In this document: piece by piece, positions 17,191-25,546 of the stretch
How positions within the stretch are numbered: the stretch's first letter is position 1
How the letters are laid out: every line of letters starts with the position of its first letter
Assembly (NCBI RefSeq): GCF_002214585.1
Contig: NZ_CP014862.1
Coordinates: 1,860,001-1,924,000 of the forward strand
Direction: 5' to 3'
Source: Thermococcus profundus
GTDB lineage: Archaea; Methanobacteriota_B; Thermococci; Thermococcales; Thermococcaceae
Length of the DNA: 64,000 nucleotides
Notes under the pieces: generated by a model
Seen by the model: the letters and a program-made list of their open reading frames with translations, nothing else
The model's database searches: none
What the model was told of the DNA's origin: nothing
Translations under genes and position numbers: made by a program

Positions 17191-17240
17191 CTAAACCTTT
17201 AAAAACCAAGGTGCCTCATTTATAAAGGGTTTTTAAACCC
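17191..17240 (+). promoter_or_regulatory. TBP gene promoter with two AT boxes and an inverted repeat
   Basis: Two candidate boxes precede the TBP gene: CCTTTAAAAACC at about 17195 and ATTTATAAAG at 17218-17227. The second is followed at once by GGGTTT-TT-AAACCC (17227-17240), a perfect inverted repeat with a 2-base centre. The start codon is 17261, so the second box fits a leader of about 10 bases. Confidence 0.5.
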
Positions 17241-17260
17241 ACCACCCGGAGGTGTAAGCC

Positions 17261-17836
17261 TTGGTAGACATGAGCAATGTTAAGCTCAGGATTGAAAATA
17301 TAGTCGCTTCTGTTGACCTCTTTGCACAGCTCAACCTGGAGAAGGTTATAGAAATCTGCCCGAACTCCAAGTACAATCCAGAGGAGTTCCCGGGGATCAT
17401 CTGCCGCTTTGAGGTACCGAAGGTTGCCCTCCTTATATTCAGCTCAGGAAAGCTCGTAGTTACCGGCGCAAAGAGCGTCGACGACATAAAGAATGCGGTT
17501 AACAAACTCACAGAGATGCTCAGAACAAAGGTCGGCACCCAGTTCACCAAGCCGCCCCAGATAGACATTCAGAATATGGTCTTCAGCGGGGACATTGGGG
17601 TGGAGTTCAACCTCGATGCAGTTGCATTAAGCCTTCCAAACTGTGAGTACGAGCCCGAGCAGTTCCCGGGCGTCATCTACCGTGTTAAGGATCCAAAGGC
17701 AGTGATACTGCTGTTCTCCTCGGGTAAGATAGTCTGCTCGGGAGCTAAGAGCGAGAACGATGCATGGGAGGCCGTGAAGAAGCTCCTCCGCGAGCTGGAG
17801 AAGTACGGCCTCGTGGAAGAAGAGGAAGAGTGGTGA
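17261..17836 (+). CDS. tbp: TATA-box-binding protein (general transcription factor)
   Basis: 191 residues from a TTG start. Two direct repeats of the saddle fold: [19 protein letters not shown] with [32 protein letters not shown], then [19 protein letters not shown] with [32 protein letters not shown]. The acidic tail VEEEEEW is typical of Thermococcales TBP. It recruits TFB and RNA polymerase at TATA promoters. TTG 17261 has GGAGGTG eight bases upstream and gives the conserved MVDMS start; ATG 17270 is the alternative. It is monocistronic and convergent with the next gene. Confidence 0.95.
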   Translation: MVDMSNVKLRIENIVASVDLFAQLNLEKVIEICPNSKYNPEEFPGIICRFEVPKVALLIFSSGKLVVTGAKSVDDIKNAVNKLTEMLRTKVGTQFTKPPQIDIQNMVFSGDIGVEFNLDAVALSLPNCEYEPEQFPGVIYRVKDPKAVILLFSSGKIVCSGAKSENDAWEAVKKLLRELEKYGLVEEEEEW

Positions 17837-17856
17837 TTCCCTCATTCTTTTTCAAA

Positions 17857-18519
17857 TTAACCCGAACAGCTCACACCGAGCATTCCCTCCAGCAGGAGGG
17901 CTTCCTGGTAGAGGGTTTCATCGCTTAGGGCCTCGAGTACCAGCACCCCTTCCCTCGGGGTATAAATTCTGTTCCGCTCGGCCCCGTCGAGGGGGCCCCT
18001 GAGGATCACGAGCAGGTGCTTCCGATTCCCAACGCTCCTCCTGCCGATTTCGATCTTCTCCCTGAACGAAAGCCAGCCGCCGGAACTCACCCTTTTGGAA
18101 ACCTGCTCGAAGGCGTACCTCCTGGCCCCAGTATCGTTGTAGCCTATTTCCCTCGCGGCCTCATAGTACTCGGCACCGAAGATCTTGCCCACCAGGCAGG
18201 ATACCTCGACGGCCGCCATAGTTCTCAGCTGACATCCCCCGCTCCTATCGCAGTAGTCCCGGGTCTCCCCAGTTCCCACGATTATCGTGGCGCGGTCGTA
18301 GTGGTGGTAGAGAGTGACATTGATGTCCAGAATGGGATCCCCCGTCAGGTGGCTTTCTACTAGCACGTGCTCTCCGTTCCCAATTGCCACCTCCATCGAA
18401 CGGATGGGCTTTCCGCCGAAAAGACCGTAATAGGAGGAATACCACGAGTTCAAAACCCAGGCGAAGGCGAGTGCAAGAACCAAAAAGAGGGCTAAAGAAC
18501 CGATTAGCTTCCTCTTCAT
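17857..18519 (-). CDS. uncharacterised membrane-anchored protein next to the S-layer gene
   Basis: 220 residues. An N-terminal signal anchor (KRKLIGSLALFLVLALAFAWVLNSW) is followed by an outward-facing domain with four cysteines in YCDRSGGCQL, EVSCLVG and the end GVSCSG, which may form disulphides. No family recognised. ATG 18519 follows GGTGGTGGTC. It is 28 bases downstream of the S-layer protein on the same strand, so likely co-transcribed; a role at the cell surface is inferred from anchor and context. Confidence 0.72.
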   Translation of the reverse strand: MKRKLIGSLALFLVLALAFAWVLNSWYSSYYGLFGGKPIRSMEVAIGNGEHVLVESHLTGDPILDINVTLYHHYDRATIIVGTGETRDYCDRSGGCQLRTMAAVEVSCLVGKIFGAEYYEAAREIGYNDTGARRYAFEQVSKRVSSGGWLSFREKIEIGRRSVGNRKHLLVILRGPLDGAERNRIYTPREGVLVLEALSDETLYQEALLLEGMLGVSCSG

Positions 18520-18547
18520 GACCACCACCAAAGGAAAAGAAAAGAGG

Positions 18548-20419
18548 TTATGAGAGACCAGCTATGTACTGCATTAGTATGGTGGCGGCCTTCCTAGTCG
18601 CCTCCGGAGTTGCTCCCGCGACTATTATGACTCCCTTACCACCCAGGAGATCGCACTTCGGGATGTACCCGAGAACAGGGTATTCTCCAAACCAGACCCT
18701 GAAGTCGGTCGGAAGGTGGTAGCGGCCGAAGATCATGGAGGTCAACAGGTTGGCTCTGTTTGAACCAACGAGGATGTAGTTGGAGCCGGAGCTGGCAAAG
18801 TTGACCTCGGTGTCTAGGAGGGTAAGAGGCTGGGTGGGGGTGCGGATCACCAGGTTCTTAACACCATCGAATCCGGCCACAACGTAGTCGGTTCCCGGCA
18901 CTTTATCGCCCACCGAAAGCACGAGCTCGTTCACCTTCGGGTTGTTCTCCAGTATCGTGATGGTGGCCTTTGCAACCACGTAGCTGGTGTCCGTTATGGA
19001 GCCGTCCCTGTTTATGTCGAACTCAACGTCCTTCTCGTTGAGGGACTTCATCTCGAAGGAGTACTCGATTGTGTAGATGTTGAGAATATTCAGCGGGTTC
19101 CCAACCAGCTCGTCCTCGTTTGTGAGGGCTATTCCCTTTATGTACTGGCCATCAGAGTCAACGCTCATAAGCCATCTCTGTCCGCCGTAGTCAACCTCCG
19201 TCCCGCTGGAGTACGTCTTTATGTCCCCATAACCGCTTATCTGGGCGATCTTTCCAAGGATTAGGTTCTCTGAGAGGGCTTCAAGCTTCAGCTGAAGCTC
19301 GATGGTGTCGCCGCTGACAACGACGTTTGTGGGCTCTCCGAGCTTGAGAACCGCCGGGCCGTAGATCTCCCCCGTCTTGGTGTCGACAACGGTTACGATG
19401 GCAGATTCCTCAAGCGGATTGGCTCCTATGAGGGTTATCTTCCACCTGCTGTTGCCCAGCATCTTGCTCTCGTTCTGGGCGAACCAGCCGGTCCCTAGAA
19501 CTTCACCCGCGGTGAAGCTGTTGGCACCAACGGAAAAGACGTGGTACTTGATTCCGAGGAGGGTGAACTCGTCTCCTGCCGCAACTCCGGGACTTATAAC
19601 GCCGACGATGGTTCCGTTGTCCTTTTCAACGGCGGCGGAGTTCCCTATTCTGCTCTCAGTTGTTACGTTCCTCTCCTCGGGCACACCCCACTCAGGGTAG
19701 GCCTCCCTCACGATCTCGTCCTTAACGACTGTGTAGTTGTACAGGGTGTAGTCAACGGAAACCGATATCCCCCTCGAGGGTATCTTTATGTCTGCCTGCT
19801 TTGGGGGGGCCGTACCATCCCAGTCCGCCGGATCAATGGGGCTGAGGGAGAGGCCTTTTATATCTATGTCCCAGCCGTAGAGGTAGTTCCCGTTGACAGA
19901 ATCCCCCACCTTAACCTTGAACTGGGCCGAGAACGAGCTCGCCCAAGTGGTGTAATTGGTTGTGTAGCCGGCACCGTTGTACCAGTAATCCGCGGGAAGC
20001 TCATCGTAGGACTTGGACCAGTTAATCAGGCCGCTGTTGTATGGGAGGTTGTGGTCGATGGTCATGGTGTCGTAGTCGTAGCGGTATACAACCTGCTGGA
20101 GCACGACGTCGGTTTCACTGGCCTTCCTGAGCTTGACGGCTATGTCTTTGGCCTCTTCCTCCTTGTAGAGGATACTGCCGAGGGCGGCCGCTATGTCCGC
20201 GGCGCTGGCGACGTCCTCAGCCCTAGCATAGCTCCCGACGACTATCTTCACGTTTGGGGTCCCATCTGGATTAACGAAAAAGCTCCGGGGAACCGTGCTT
20301 ATGTCCTTGAGCCCGGTTGGAACCATGTAGTTTGAACCTGCGGAAGCTCCGGCAGTTGAGAGCAAAAAGACAACGCCCATGAGGAGGGCGAGCGCTTTCA
20401 TGAAGCCCTTCATCATCAT
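18548..20419 (-). CDS. S-layer protein
   Basis: 623 residues. An N-terminal signal peptide (ALALLMGVVFLLSTAGASA) leads into NPDGTPNVKIVVGSYARAEDVASAADIAAALGSI, typical of Thermococcales and Methanococcales S-layer proteins. The body has many Thr/Asn/Asp-rich beta segments, and the end repeats the start theme (NYILVGSNRANLLTSM, GGKGVIIVAGATPEATRKAATILMQYI). It assembles into the surface lattice and is probably N-glycosylated; several NxS/T sites are visible (NYTT, NVTT, NGT). GGGGGT precedes ATGATGATG. A box reading GTATATGA lies at about 20463-20470 on the minus strand. Confidence 0.88.
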   Translation of the reverse strand: MMMKGFMKALALLMGVVFLLSTAGASAGSNYMVPTGLKDISTVPRSFFVNPDGTPNVKIVVGSYARAEDVASAADIAAALGSILYKEEEAKDIAVKLRKASETDVVLQQVVYRYDYDTMTIDHNLPYNSGLINWSKSYDELPADYWYNGAGYTTNYTTWASSFSAQFKVKVGDSVNGNYLYGWDIDIKGLSLSPIDPADWDGTAPPKQADIKIPSRGISVSVDYTLYNYTVVKDEIVREAYPEWGVPEERNVTTESRIGNSAAVEKDNGTIVGVISPGVAAGDEFTLLGIKYHVFSVGANSFTAGEVLGTGWFAQNESKMLGNSRWKITLIGANPLEESAIVTVVDTKTGEIYGPAVLKLGEPTNVVVSGDTIELQLKLEALSENLILGKIAQISGYGDIKTYSSGTEVDYGGQRWLMSVDSDGQYIKGIALTNEDELVGNPLNILNIYTIEYSFEMKSLNEKDVEFDINRDGSITDTSYVVAKATITILENNPKVNELVLSVGDKVPGTDYVVAGFDGVKNLVIRTPTQPLTLLDTEVNFASSGSNYILVGSNRANLLTSMIFGRYHLPTDFRVWFGEYPVLGYIPKCDLLGGKGVIIVAGATPEATRKAATILMQYIAGLS

Positions 20420-20462
20420 ACCCCCTTATTATCCTGAGTCATGTTTTTCTTTTCTTCCATCC

Positions 20463-20470
20463 TCATATAC
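20463..20470 (-). promoter_or_regulatory. TATA box of the S-layer gene
   Basis: The minus strand reads AAGTATATGAGG about 45 bases before the S-layer start. It lies between the S-layer gene and the end of the gene upstream (20485), so the S-layer unit has its own promoter. Pattern and position only. Confidence 0.45.
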
Positions 20471-20484
20471 TTTTCGACTTTCAT

Positions 20485-21288
20485 TCAGGCCAGTTTAAAG
20501 GAAAAGGTGTCCCTCTCGTAGGCCTTTTCAAAATCTTCTCCCATGAGGAGGGAGTTGAGGAAAGCACCCAGGTCGCTCAGGGAGTTCTGGAGCTCGGCGG
20601 CGGTTACGTCGATCACCTCCGGCTCCATGATCTCCAGCCGTCTAGGAAGGTACCTCGCAACCAGGGAGACCATGGATTCGAAGGAGGACACCGCCTCGAT
20701 ATCGACGTTGAAGAGACCATTCCCGGCCTCCATCACGTTAAGGGAGTTTATGCCGCAACCCTCAACAAGGAGCAACCTTGAAACAAGATCCCCCGCCGTC
20801 TTCTTGTCAGGGGCCTTCATTGATATGGAAACACCGTAGAGAATGCCCCTTCCCTGGTAGATGATCTCCCAGAGCTCCTCCTCGTCAAATCCTATTGGAG
20901 GGGAGGGGACTTCGCGGACATCGGGAACCACTGGGGAAGCGCCCAGCTCCTTCATCCTCAGCAACACCTCGTCCCGGATCCCGAGGAGGAGGCTTTCAAG
21001 GGCACTCCTATCGATCTCCAGCCGGCCGGGACTCAGGATCTCAACGAGGGTTGGGGCATAGGCCACAACGGCAGTGAATACCTCCTCCAGTGTCCCCTCA
21101 ACCCCCGCCTCAAGAAGGGCCGAGAACCTGAGGGGATCCATGGCCTCGTCCTCTATGACCTCCCCAACGTCAACGTACTTTACCCGGAGTCCAGATCCTT
21201 CAAGGCCCTCCTTAGTCTTCTTCACCCTCTCCTCAACGGCCAGCCGGGTCCTTCCAAGGGCCTCAACGTATAAAACCGCCCCAACCAT
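20485..21288 (-). CDS. unknown protein translationally coupled to the radical SAM enzyme
   Basis: 267 residues. No family recognised. MVGAVLYVEALGRTRLAVEERVKK opens a largely helical, acidic protein with no membrane segment. Two similar parts are faintly visible (EIIYQGRGILYGVSISMKAPD and NSLNVMEAGNGLFNVDIEAVSS), suggesting paired alpha/beta units. The start ATG 21288 overlaps the stop of the radical SAM gene (TGATG), so it is made from the same message. In-frame GTG codons just upstream are alternatives. A function with or under the radical SAM enzyme is inferred from coupling only. Confidence 0.7.
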   Translation of the reverse strand: MVGAVLYVEALGRTRLAVEERVKKTKEGLEGSGLRVKYVDVGEVIEDEAMDPLRFSALLEAGVEGTLEEVFTAVVAYAPTLVEILSPGRLEIDRSALESLLLGIRDEVLLRMKELGASPVVPDVREVPSPPIGFDEEELWEIIYQGRGILYGVSISMKAPDKKTAGDLVSRLLLVEGCGINSLNVMEAGNGLFNVDIEAVSSFESMVSLVARYLPRRLEIMEPEVIDVTAAELQNSLSDLGAFLNSLLMGEDFEKAYERDTFSFKLA

Positions 21289-22337
21289 CACCACCACATC
21301 CCTGGGTAGGACTTTCTCCGGTACGTTCCCACCACTGGAAGTTTTTCGCCGCAGTACTCGCACTTCCCCTCAGGCGTGATATGGTAATCGGTTATCTCGA
21401 AGGCCCACCTCTTTATCACTGGCTTTCCACAGCTGGGACAGTACGTGTTTTCACCCTCGTGACCGGGCACGTTGCCAACGTAGACGAACTTCAGGCCCTC
21501 CTCCCTGGCTACCCTGTATGCCATCTCAACGGTCTCAATCGGCGTCGGCGGCAGGTTGCCAAGCTTGTAGTGGGGGAAGAAGCGCGAGAAGTGAACGGGG
21601 GTGTCGTCGCCGAGGTTCTCAACGACCCATCTGGCGAAGGCGCGGATCTCATCCTCCTTATCGTTGAGGGTTGGGATTATCAAATAAGTGAGCTCGACGT
21701 GGATTCCAAATTCTTTCTTAGCTATCACCGCGGTTCTCCTGCTCGGCTCTCCACTCGGGACGCTCGCTATCGTCATGTAGAACCTGTCATCGAAGGCCTT
21801 GATGTCGATGTTCATTGCATCGATGTAAGGTGCGAGCTCCCTGAAAGGCTCCTCGTTTATGTAGCCGTTGGTTATCATGAGGTTGTAGAGGCCCTCCTTC
21901 CTGGCGAGCTTCGCTGTGTCGAGGACGAACTCGTACCATATAACCGGCTCGTTGTAGGTGTAGGCTATGCTCTCGCAGCCGTAGCGCTTGGCCATCGCGA
22001 CCACCATTTCTGGCGTCATGTCGTGGAGGTAGGGAAAGTCCTCGTCGCTCTGGCTTATCTCCCAGTTCTGGCAGTGCTTGCAGTGCATGTTGCAACCGAC
22101 CGTCGCTATCGAGAAGGCACAGGAGCCGGGCCAGAAGTGAAAGAGCGGCTTCTTCTCCACGGGATCCGCACCTATGGCGGAGACCTTACCGTAGTTGAGG
22201 GTGTAGAGTTTTCCACCGATGTTCTTCCGTATCCTGCAGGAGCCGCGATGGCCCTCTTCGATTATGCAGTTGAGGGGGCAGAGCCTACAGCGAACCCTCC
22301 CTCCATCCAGCGGCTCCCACCAGGCTGCCTCACGCAT
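21288..22337 (-). CDS. amrS: AmmeMemoRadiSam system radical SAM enzyme
   Basis: 349 residues. The 4Fe-4S radical SAM motif CNMHCKHC is at 82-89 (Cys82, 86, 89). An N-terminal cysteine set (CRLCPLNC, GSCRIR) and a C-terminal zinc-type pair (YCPSCGKPV, CEYCGEKL) match the AmmeMemoRadiSam subgroup related to pyruvate-formate-lyase activators. The substrate is not established. The two other members, AMMECR1 and Memo, are not encoded in this window. ATG 22337 follows GGTGATACC. It is 23 bases downstream of the deacetylase start region's operon and overlaps the unknown gene that follows. Confidence 0.9.
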   Translation of the reverse strand: MREAAWWEPLDGGRVRCRLCPLNCIIEEGHRGSCRIRKNIGGKLYTLNYGKVSAIGADPVEKKPLFHFWPGSCAFSIATVGCNMHCKHCQNWEISQSDEDFPYLHDMTPEMVVAMAKRYGCESIAYTYNEPVIWYEFVLDTAKLARKEGLYNLMITNGYINEEPFRELAPYIDAMNIDIKAFDDRFYMTIASVPSGEPSRRTAVIAKKEFGIHVELTYLIIPTLNDKEDEIRAFARWVVENLGDDTPVHFSRFFPHYKLGNLPPTPIETVEMAYRVAREEGLKFVYVGNVPGHEGENTYCPSCGKPVIKRWAFEITDYHITPEGKCEYCGEKLPVVGTYRRKSYPGMWW

Positions 22338-22360
22338 GGTATCACCATAAAAAAGTCGGC

Positions 22361-23083
22361 TCACTCACGTTTAAGGTTTCCGTAGAGATCGTAGTACTCC
22401 CTCATCGTCAGGAACCTAGCGCCCATGGACTTGTAGTGGTCTATCAGCATCCCGAGGAGTTCCACGGCCCTGTCGCCGGTGTTGAATTTGCAGTCCCATC
22501 TGATCTTCTCCTTCTGCATCGGCACGAACTCCCAGGGGTGTGCGAAGTAGATCCTCGGCTCCTTGAGACGGGAGTGGATGAGGCTCTGAAGCCTCCAAGG
22601 GAGCCTTATTACAGAGCTCGTTGTCGAGGCAGGAACCTCGAGGACCTCCCCAAAGAACCTCACGCCCTTCTTGTACCCCTTGTAGGTGGCCTTTGATGAA
22701 TCAACGAGAACGCCGTTCCTCTCGAGAACGCCGTAGTAGTAATCCGGGAACTGGAGGTTGGGAGCGCGGAAAGATACAACGTCGCCGAACTCCCTGAGAA
22801 CCCGGAGGGACTTCCCGATGACCTTACTCCCCTCGTCCTTAGTCAGCTTGTCCAGCCTCTCGTGGTTGTAGTTGTGGCTCCCGAGCTCGTGCCCCTCGTC
22901 CACAACGCGCTTCACCAGCTCCGGAAAGCGCCTCGCCATCTCCGCGGTAAAGAAGAAAGTGGCCTTAACCTTCTTCTCAGCCATCAGGTCAAGAAGCCTC
23001 GGAAGGCCCTCTTCCATACCCCTCGTTGTTGTGAGGTAGGGAGGGCAGTCGTGCTCAACGTCGAAGGTTATTGAAACGATCAT
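22361..23083 (-). CDS. polysaccharide deacetylase family protein
   Basis: 240 residues. NodB-homology domain: SITFDVEHDCPP with the catalytic-base/metal Asp pair, HELGSHNYNHERLDKL supplying the metal histidines, and VSFRAPNLQFPDYYY with the catalytic Arg motif. It would remove N-acetyl groups from a sugar polymer or glycolipid; the substrate is unknown. No signal peptide is visible, so a cytosolic lipid-linked sugar is the more likely target. The start overlaps the stop of the glycosyltransferase upstream (ATGA). It sits in the flippase-like - GT4 - deacetylase unit. Confidence 0.87.
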   Translation of the reverse strand: MIVSITFDVEHDCPPYLTTTRGMEEGLPRLLDLMAEKKVKATFFFTAEMARRFPELVKRVVDEGHELGSHNYNHERLDKLTKDEGSKVIGKSLRVLREFGDVVSFRAPNLQFPDYYYGVLERNGVLVDSSKATYKGYKKGVRFFGEVLEVPASTTSSVIRLPWRLQSLIHSRLKEPRIYFAHPWEFVPMQKEKIRWDCKFNTGDRAVELLGMLIDHYKSMGARFLTMREYYDLYGNLKRE

Positions 23084-24306
23084 CCCGAAACCCTCCTCCA
23101 GAGCTTGTAGAGGAGATACCTCTTGTCCACCCCATCGCTCGCTTCAATGGTGGCCCTGTAAACTTCGAGGATCCTCTTCAGCACCACGTCCCACGAAAAC
23201 TCCTCCACAACGCGCTTCCTGGCCTCTCTGCCCATCTTCTCGATGATCTCGGGGTTTGTAAGGACTTCCCCGAGCTTCTGGGCAACCTCCCCCTCGCTGT
23301 CCCCGAGGAAGCCCGTTGTCCCGTCCAGGATAAGATCTGAGAGGCCGCTCTCGTTCCTCCCGACTATCATCCTTCCTGTTGCGGAAGCCTCAAGGCCGAC
23401 CATTGGGAACGCTTCCAGAATACCGGGCATCAGAACGATGTCGGCGGCCCAATAGAACTCTATGAGTCTGTCCCTGGGAACGAAGTCGAAGAGGAGGGTT
23501 CTCCCCATCAGATTGGTTCTCCTCAGGTTCTCCTCGAATTTGGCCCTCATCTCCCCGTTGCCAACGGCGACGAGTCTGATCTTTTCTCTGGGAACACCCG
23601 AGACCTCTAGAGCCTTGGACACTATGAACGGGAGCCTGTGGGCCTGCTTCCTCTCAGTCATCCTGCCGGTGTAGAAGAGAACTATCTCATCTGCGAGGCC
23701 GAGGGCTCTTCTGGCGTTTTCCCTCTCCTCCGGCTCTGGGGGACGCCACTTCTCCGTATCTATACCGTTGGGAACCACGATGACCGGCCTTCCGTTAAGC
23801 CTTTTCCCGAGGAGCCGCTTGGTGTCTCTGGCCACGGGGGTGCTGACGGCGACGAACGAATCAACTCTCCTGAGGTAGTACCTTAGCATCGGGCCTATTA
23901 TGGGATCAGCCTTTGGATCGCCGTAGAAAGAGTGGTTGGTCGCAACCACTGGAACGTCGCGGATACCCCTGGAGAGGTTCGCCACGGCTATCGAAAAAGG
24001 GGAGTATATGCTGTGGACGTGGGTTATATCGAAGCGGATCTCCTTGTAGAACTGGTTTATCTTCCAGAGCTGGGAGGGACTCAGGCTTATGTGGTAGCTC
24101 TTCAGGTATATCGATGAGTGGAACCTCTTAACGGGGTAGGGGAACCCGTCTTCGTAGGGCCCCATGTGTCTGTAATCATGGGTTATGACGTAGGGCTCGT
24201 GCCCGGCCGCGAGAAGGTTGCGGGCGAGCTCGTCCATGTGAGTCTCAATCCCTCCGATTTTAGGAAAAAACCAGTCGCTCGCTATGGCGATTTTAAGGCT
24301 CTCCAT
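23080..24306 (-). CDS. GT4 family glycosyltransferase
   Basis: 408 residues. GT-B fold: N-terminal ASDWFFPKIGGIETHMDELARNL, linker VVVPNGIDTEKWRPP, and the C-terminal donor site ILEAFPMVGLEASATGRMIVG with the EX7E-type acidic residues. It transfers an activated sugar, probably to a membrane lipid, given the company of a flippase-like protein and a deacetylase. Phosphatidylinositol-mannosyltransferase-like enzymes have this shape, but the acceptor is not determined here. ATG 24306 lies inside the end of the upstream gene (25-base overlap). Confidence 0.88.
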   Translation of the reverse strand: MESLKIAIASDWFFPKIGGIETHMDELARNLLAAGHEPYVITHDYRHMGPYEDGFPYPVKRFHSSIYLKSYHISLSPSQLWKINQFYKEIRFDITHVHSIYSPFSIAVANLSRGIRDVPVVATNHSFYGDPKADPIIGPMLRYYLRRVDSFVAVSTPVARDTKRLLGKRLNGRPVIVVPNGIDTEKWRPPEPEERENARRALGLADEIVLFYTGRMTERKQAHRLPFIVSKALEVSGVPREKIRLVAVGNGEMRAKFEENLRRTNLMGRTLLFDFVPRDRLIEFYWAADIVLMPGILEAFPMVGLEASATGRMIVGRNESGLSDLILDGTTGFLGDSEGEVAQKLGEVLTNPEIIEKMGREARKRVVEEFSWDVVLKRILEVYRATIEASDGVDKRYLLYKLWRRVSG

Positions 24307-25160
24307 ACCTCTCTTCCCCCCGAGGTCAGCAGTACTACGAACCCCACGATGGTGCTGAGTACATAGGATATAAAGCGCTCCACGAGGGTTACGGAGACTG
24401 CGAGGGTTATTGGAAGACCGAAGTGGGTGAGCGTTCCCACAAGACCGCCCTCCACTATTCCAACCCCACCCGGAGTGAGGGCCACCAAGCCGAGCAGGAG
24501 GTTGGCTATGGATACGACGACTATCAGCGGAAGGCTCAAGTGGAGACCAAAGGCGAGGGTTATGAGTTTAAGGCGGACGACGTCGAGGAGCCATATCGAA
24601 GAGCTTAGGAGGATTCCCCCCAGGGTTATGTTGTGGGAGCGCCTGAGAGAGAGGATCTTCTCCATCTCCTCCTCGTCCACGGAGGCCTTAAAGACGCGCA
24701 GGGATATCCTGACGAAGTCCTCCCACCTGATCCATATGAGCGCTACGGCAACGACCCCCAGGACGAACAGCACCCCGGGCATCGAAGAGAAGTACAGCAT
24801 CCCCACTAAAAACAGGACGAAGACTGGAACGGTCTCCAGGATGCGCTCGTAGACGACGCTCATCGTGGAGAGCCCAAATGGAACACCGCCCCTCCTACTT
24901 ATCCAGGCTATCCTCAGTATCTCGCCGCCGCTGCGGCTCATGGGGGTTATGTTGTTCATGAAGATCGACGCCAGGATCGATTTAACGAGCTCGAAGAATG
25001 GGACGTCCTTTCCCATTCCCCTCAGAACGAGCTTCCACCTAATAGCGTATATGAGAACGCTGAAGTAGTACACAAAGATAGCCAGAAGGAAGTACGGCAG
25101 GGAAACGCGCCCGAGAACAAGGAGGTAATTACGGCCTTCCTCTAAAATACCGCCAATCAT
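24282..25160 (-). CDS. UPF0104/LPG-synthase-TM family (flippase-like) membrane protein
   Basis: 292 residues with about seven membrane segments. FMNNITPMSRSGGEILRIAWISRRGGVP and NLLLGLVALTPGGVGIVEGGLVG are the family's two conserved stretches. Related proteins include the membrane domain of MprF and archaeal AglD-like proteins; a lipid or lipid-sugar translocation role is usual but not proven. Start is ATG 25160, or TTG 25163. It heads the minus-strand envelope operon and has a hairpin in its leader. Confidence 0.83.
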   Translation of the reverse strand: MIGGILEEGRNYLLVLGRVSLPYFLLAIFVYYFSVLIYAIRWKLVLRGMGKDVPFFELVKSILASIFMNNITPMSRSGGEILRIAWISRRGGVPFGLSTMSVVYERILETVPVFVLFLVGMLYFSSMPGVLFVLGVVAVALIWIRWEDFVRISLRVFKASVDEEEMEKILSLRRSHNITLGGILLSSSIWLLDVVRLKLITLAFGLHLSLPLIVVVSIANLLLGLVALTPGGVGIVEGGLVGTLTHFGLPITLAVSVTLVERFISYVLSTIVGFVVLLTSGGREVWRALKSP

Positions 25161-25172
25161 CAATTTTTAACC

Positions 25173-25208
25173 CCCACAGGCGTTCTCAACCTTTCCTCAC
25201 CTTGTGGG
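25173..25208 (-). other. hairpin at the 5' end of the flippase-like operon transcript
   Basis: On the minus strand CCCACAAGG (25208-25200) pairs with CCTGTGGG (25180-25173), giving 8 base pairs with one bulged A around a 19-base loop. It lies between the TATA-like TTTATAAT (about 25227-25234) and the start at 25160, so the mRNA would begin almost exactly with the stem. It may be a leader structure; a terminator for the upstream MazG-like gene is possible but lacks a T run. Confidence 0.4.
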
Positions 25209-25225
25209 TAATAGACGGCGGGATT

Positions 25226-25235
25226 ATAAACTTTT
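25226..25235 (-). promoter_or_regulatory. TATA box for the flippase-like/GT4/deacetylase operon
   Basis: The minus strand reads AAGTTTATAATCCC in the 104-base gap after the MazG-like gene. Distance to the likely transcript start at the hairpin is about 25 bases, the archaeal norm. Confidence 0.5.
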
Positions 25236-25264
25236 CTTCCATGCCCATCGAAATGAAAAGAGAA

Positions 25265-25546
25265 TCAACCGCCCAGATCCCTCTCCCTGTACTTCTCCAG
25301 GGTTTTTCCAAGGGCTTCGTCAAGATCGATCCCGTAGTAGTTGGCTATGCAGGAGAGGGCGAAGAGGACATCGCCGAGCTCTTCCTCAAGCCGTTCTTTT
25401 CCGGCACGGCCCTTAACGCCCTCCAGGGCAAGCATGACATCCGCCAGTTCACCCACTTCCTCGGTGAGGGCCGCCAGCATCTCAAAAGGCTTCCAGTAGC
25501 CACCCATGGATCTTATCAGGGCGTCCACTTCCCTCTGACCCTTCAC
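25265..25546 (-). CDS. MazG-like nucleotide pyrophosphohydrolase
   Basis: 93 residues from a GTG start. A single MazG-type helical domain with the metal-binding acidic motifs EEVGELADVM (ExxE) and EEELGDVLFAL (ExxD). Such enzymes cleave non-canonical or damaged nucleoside triphosphates to monophosphate and pyrophosphate. Small single-domain forms act as dimers or tetramers. The GTG overlaps the stop of the ArsR-like gene upstream (GTGA), with GGTGAT as site, so the two are coupled. Confidence 0.88.
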   Translation of the reverse strand: MKGQREVDALIRSMGGYWKPFEMLAALTEEVGELADVMLALEGVKGRAGKERLEEELGDVLFALSCIANYYGIDLDEALGKTLEKYRERDLGG

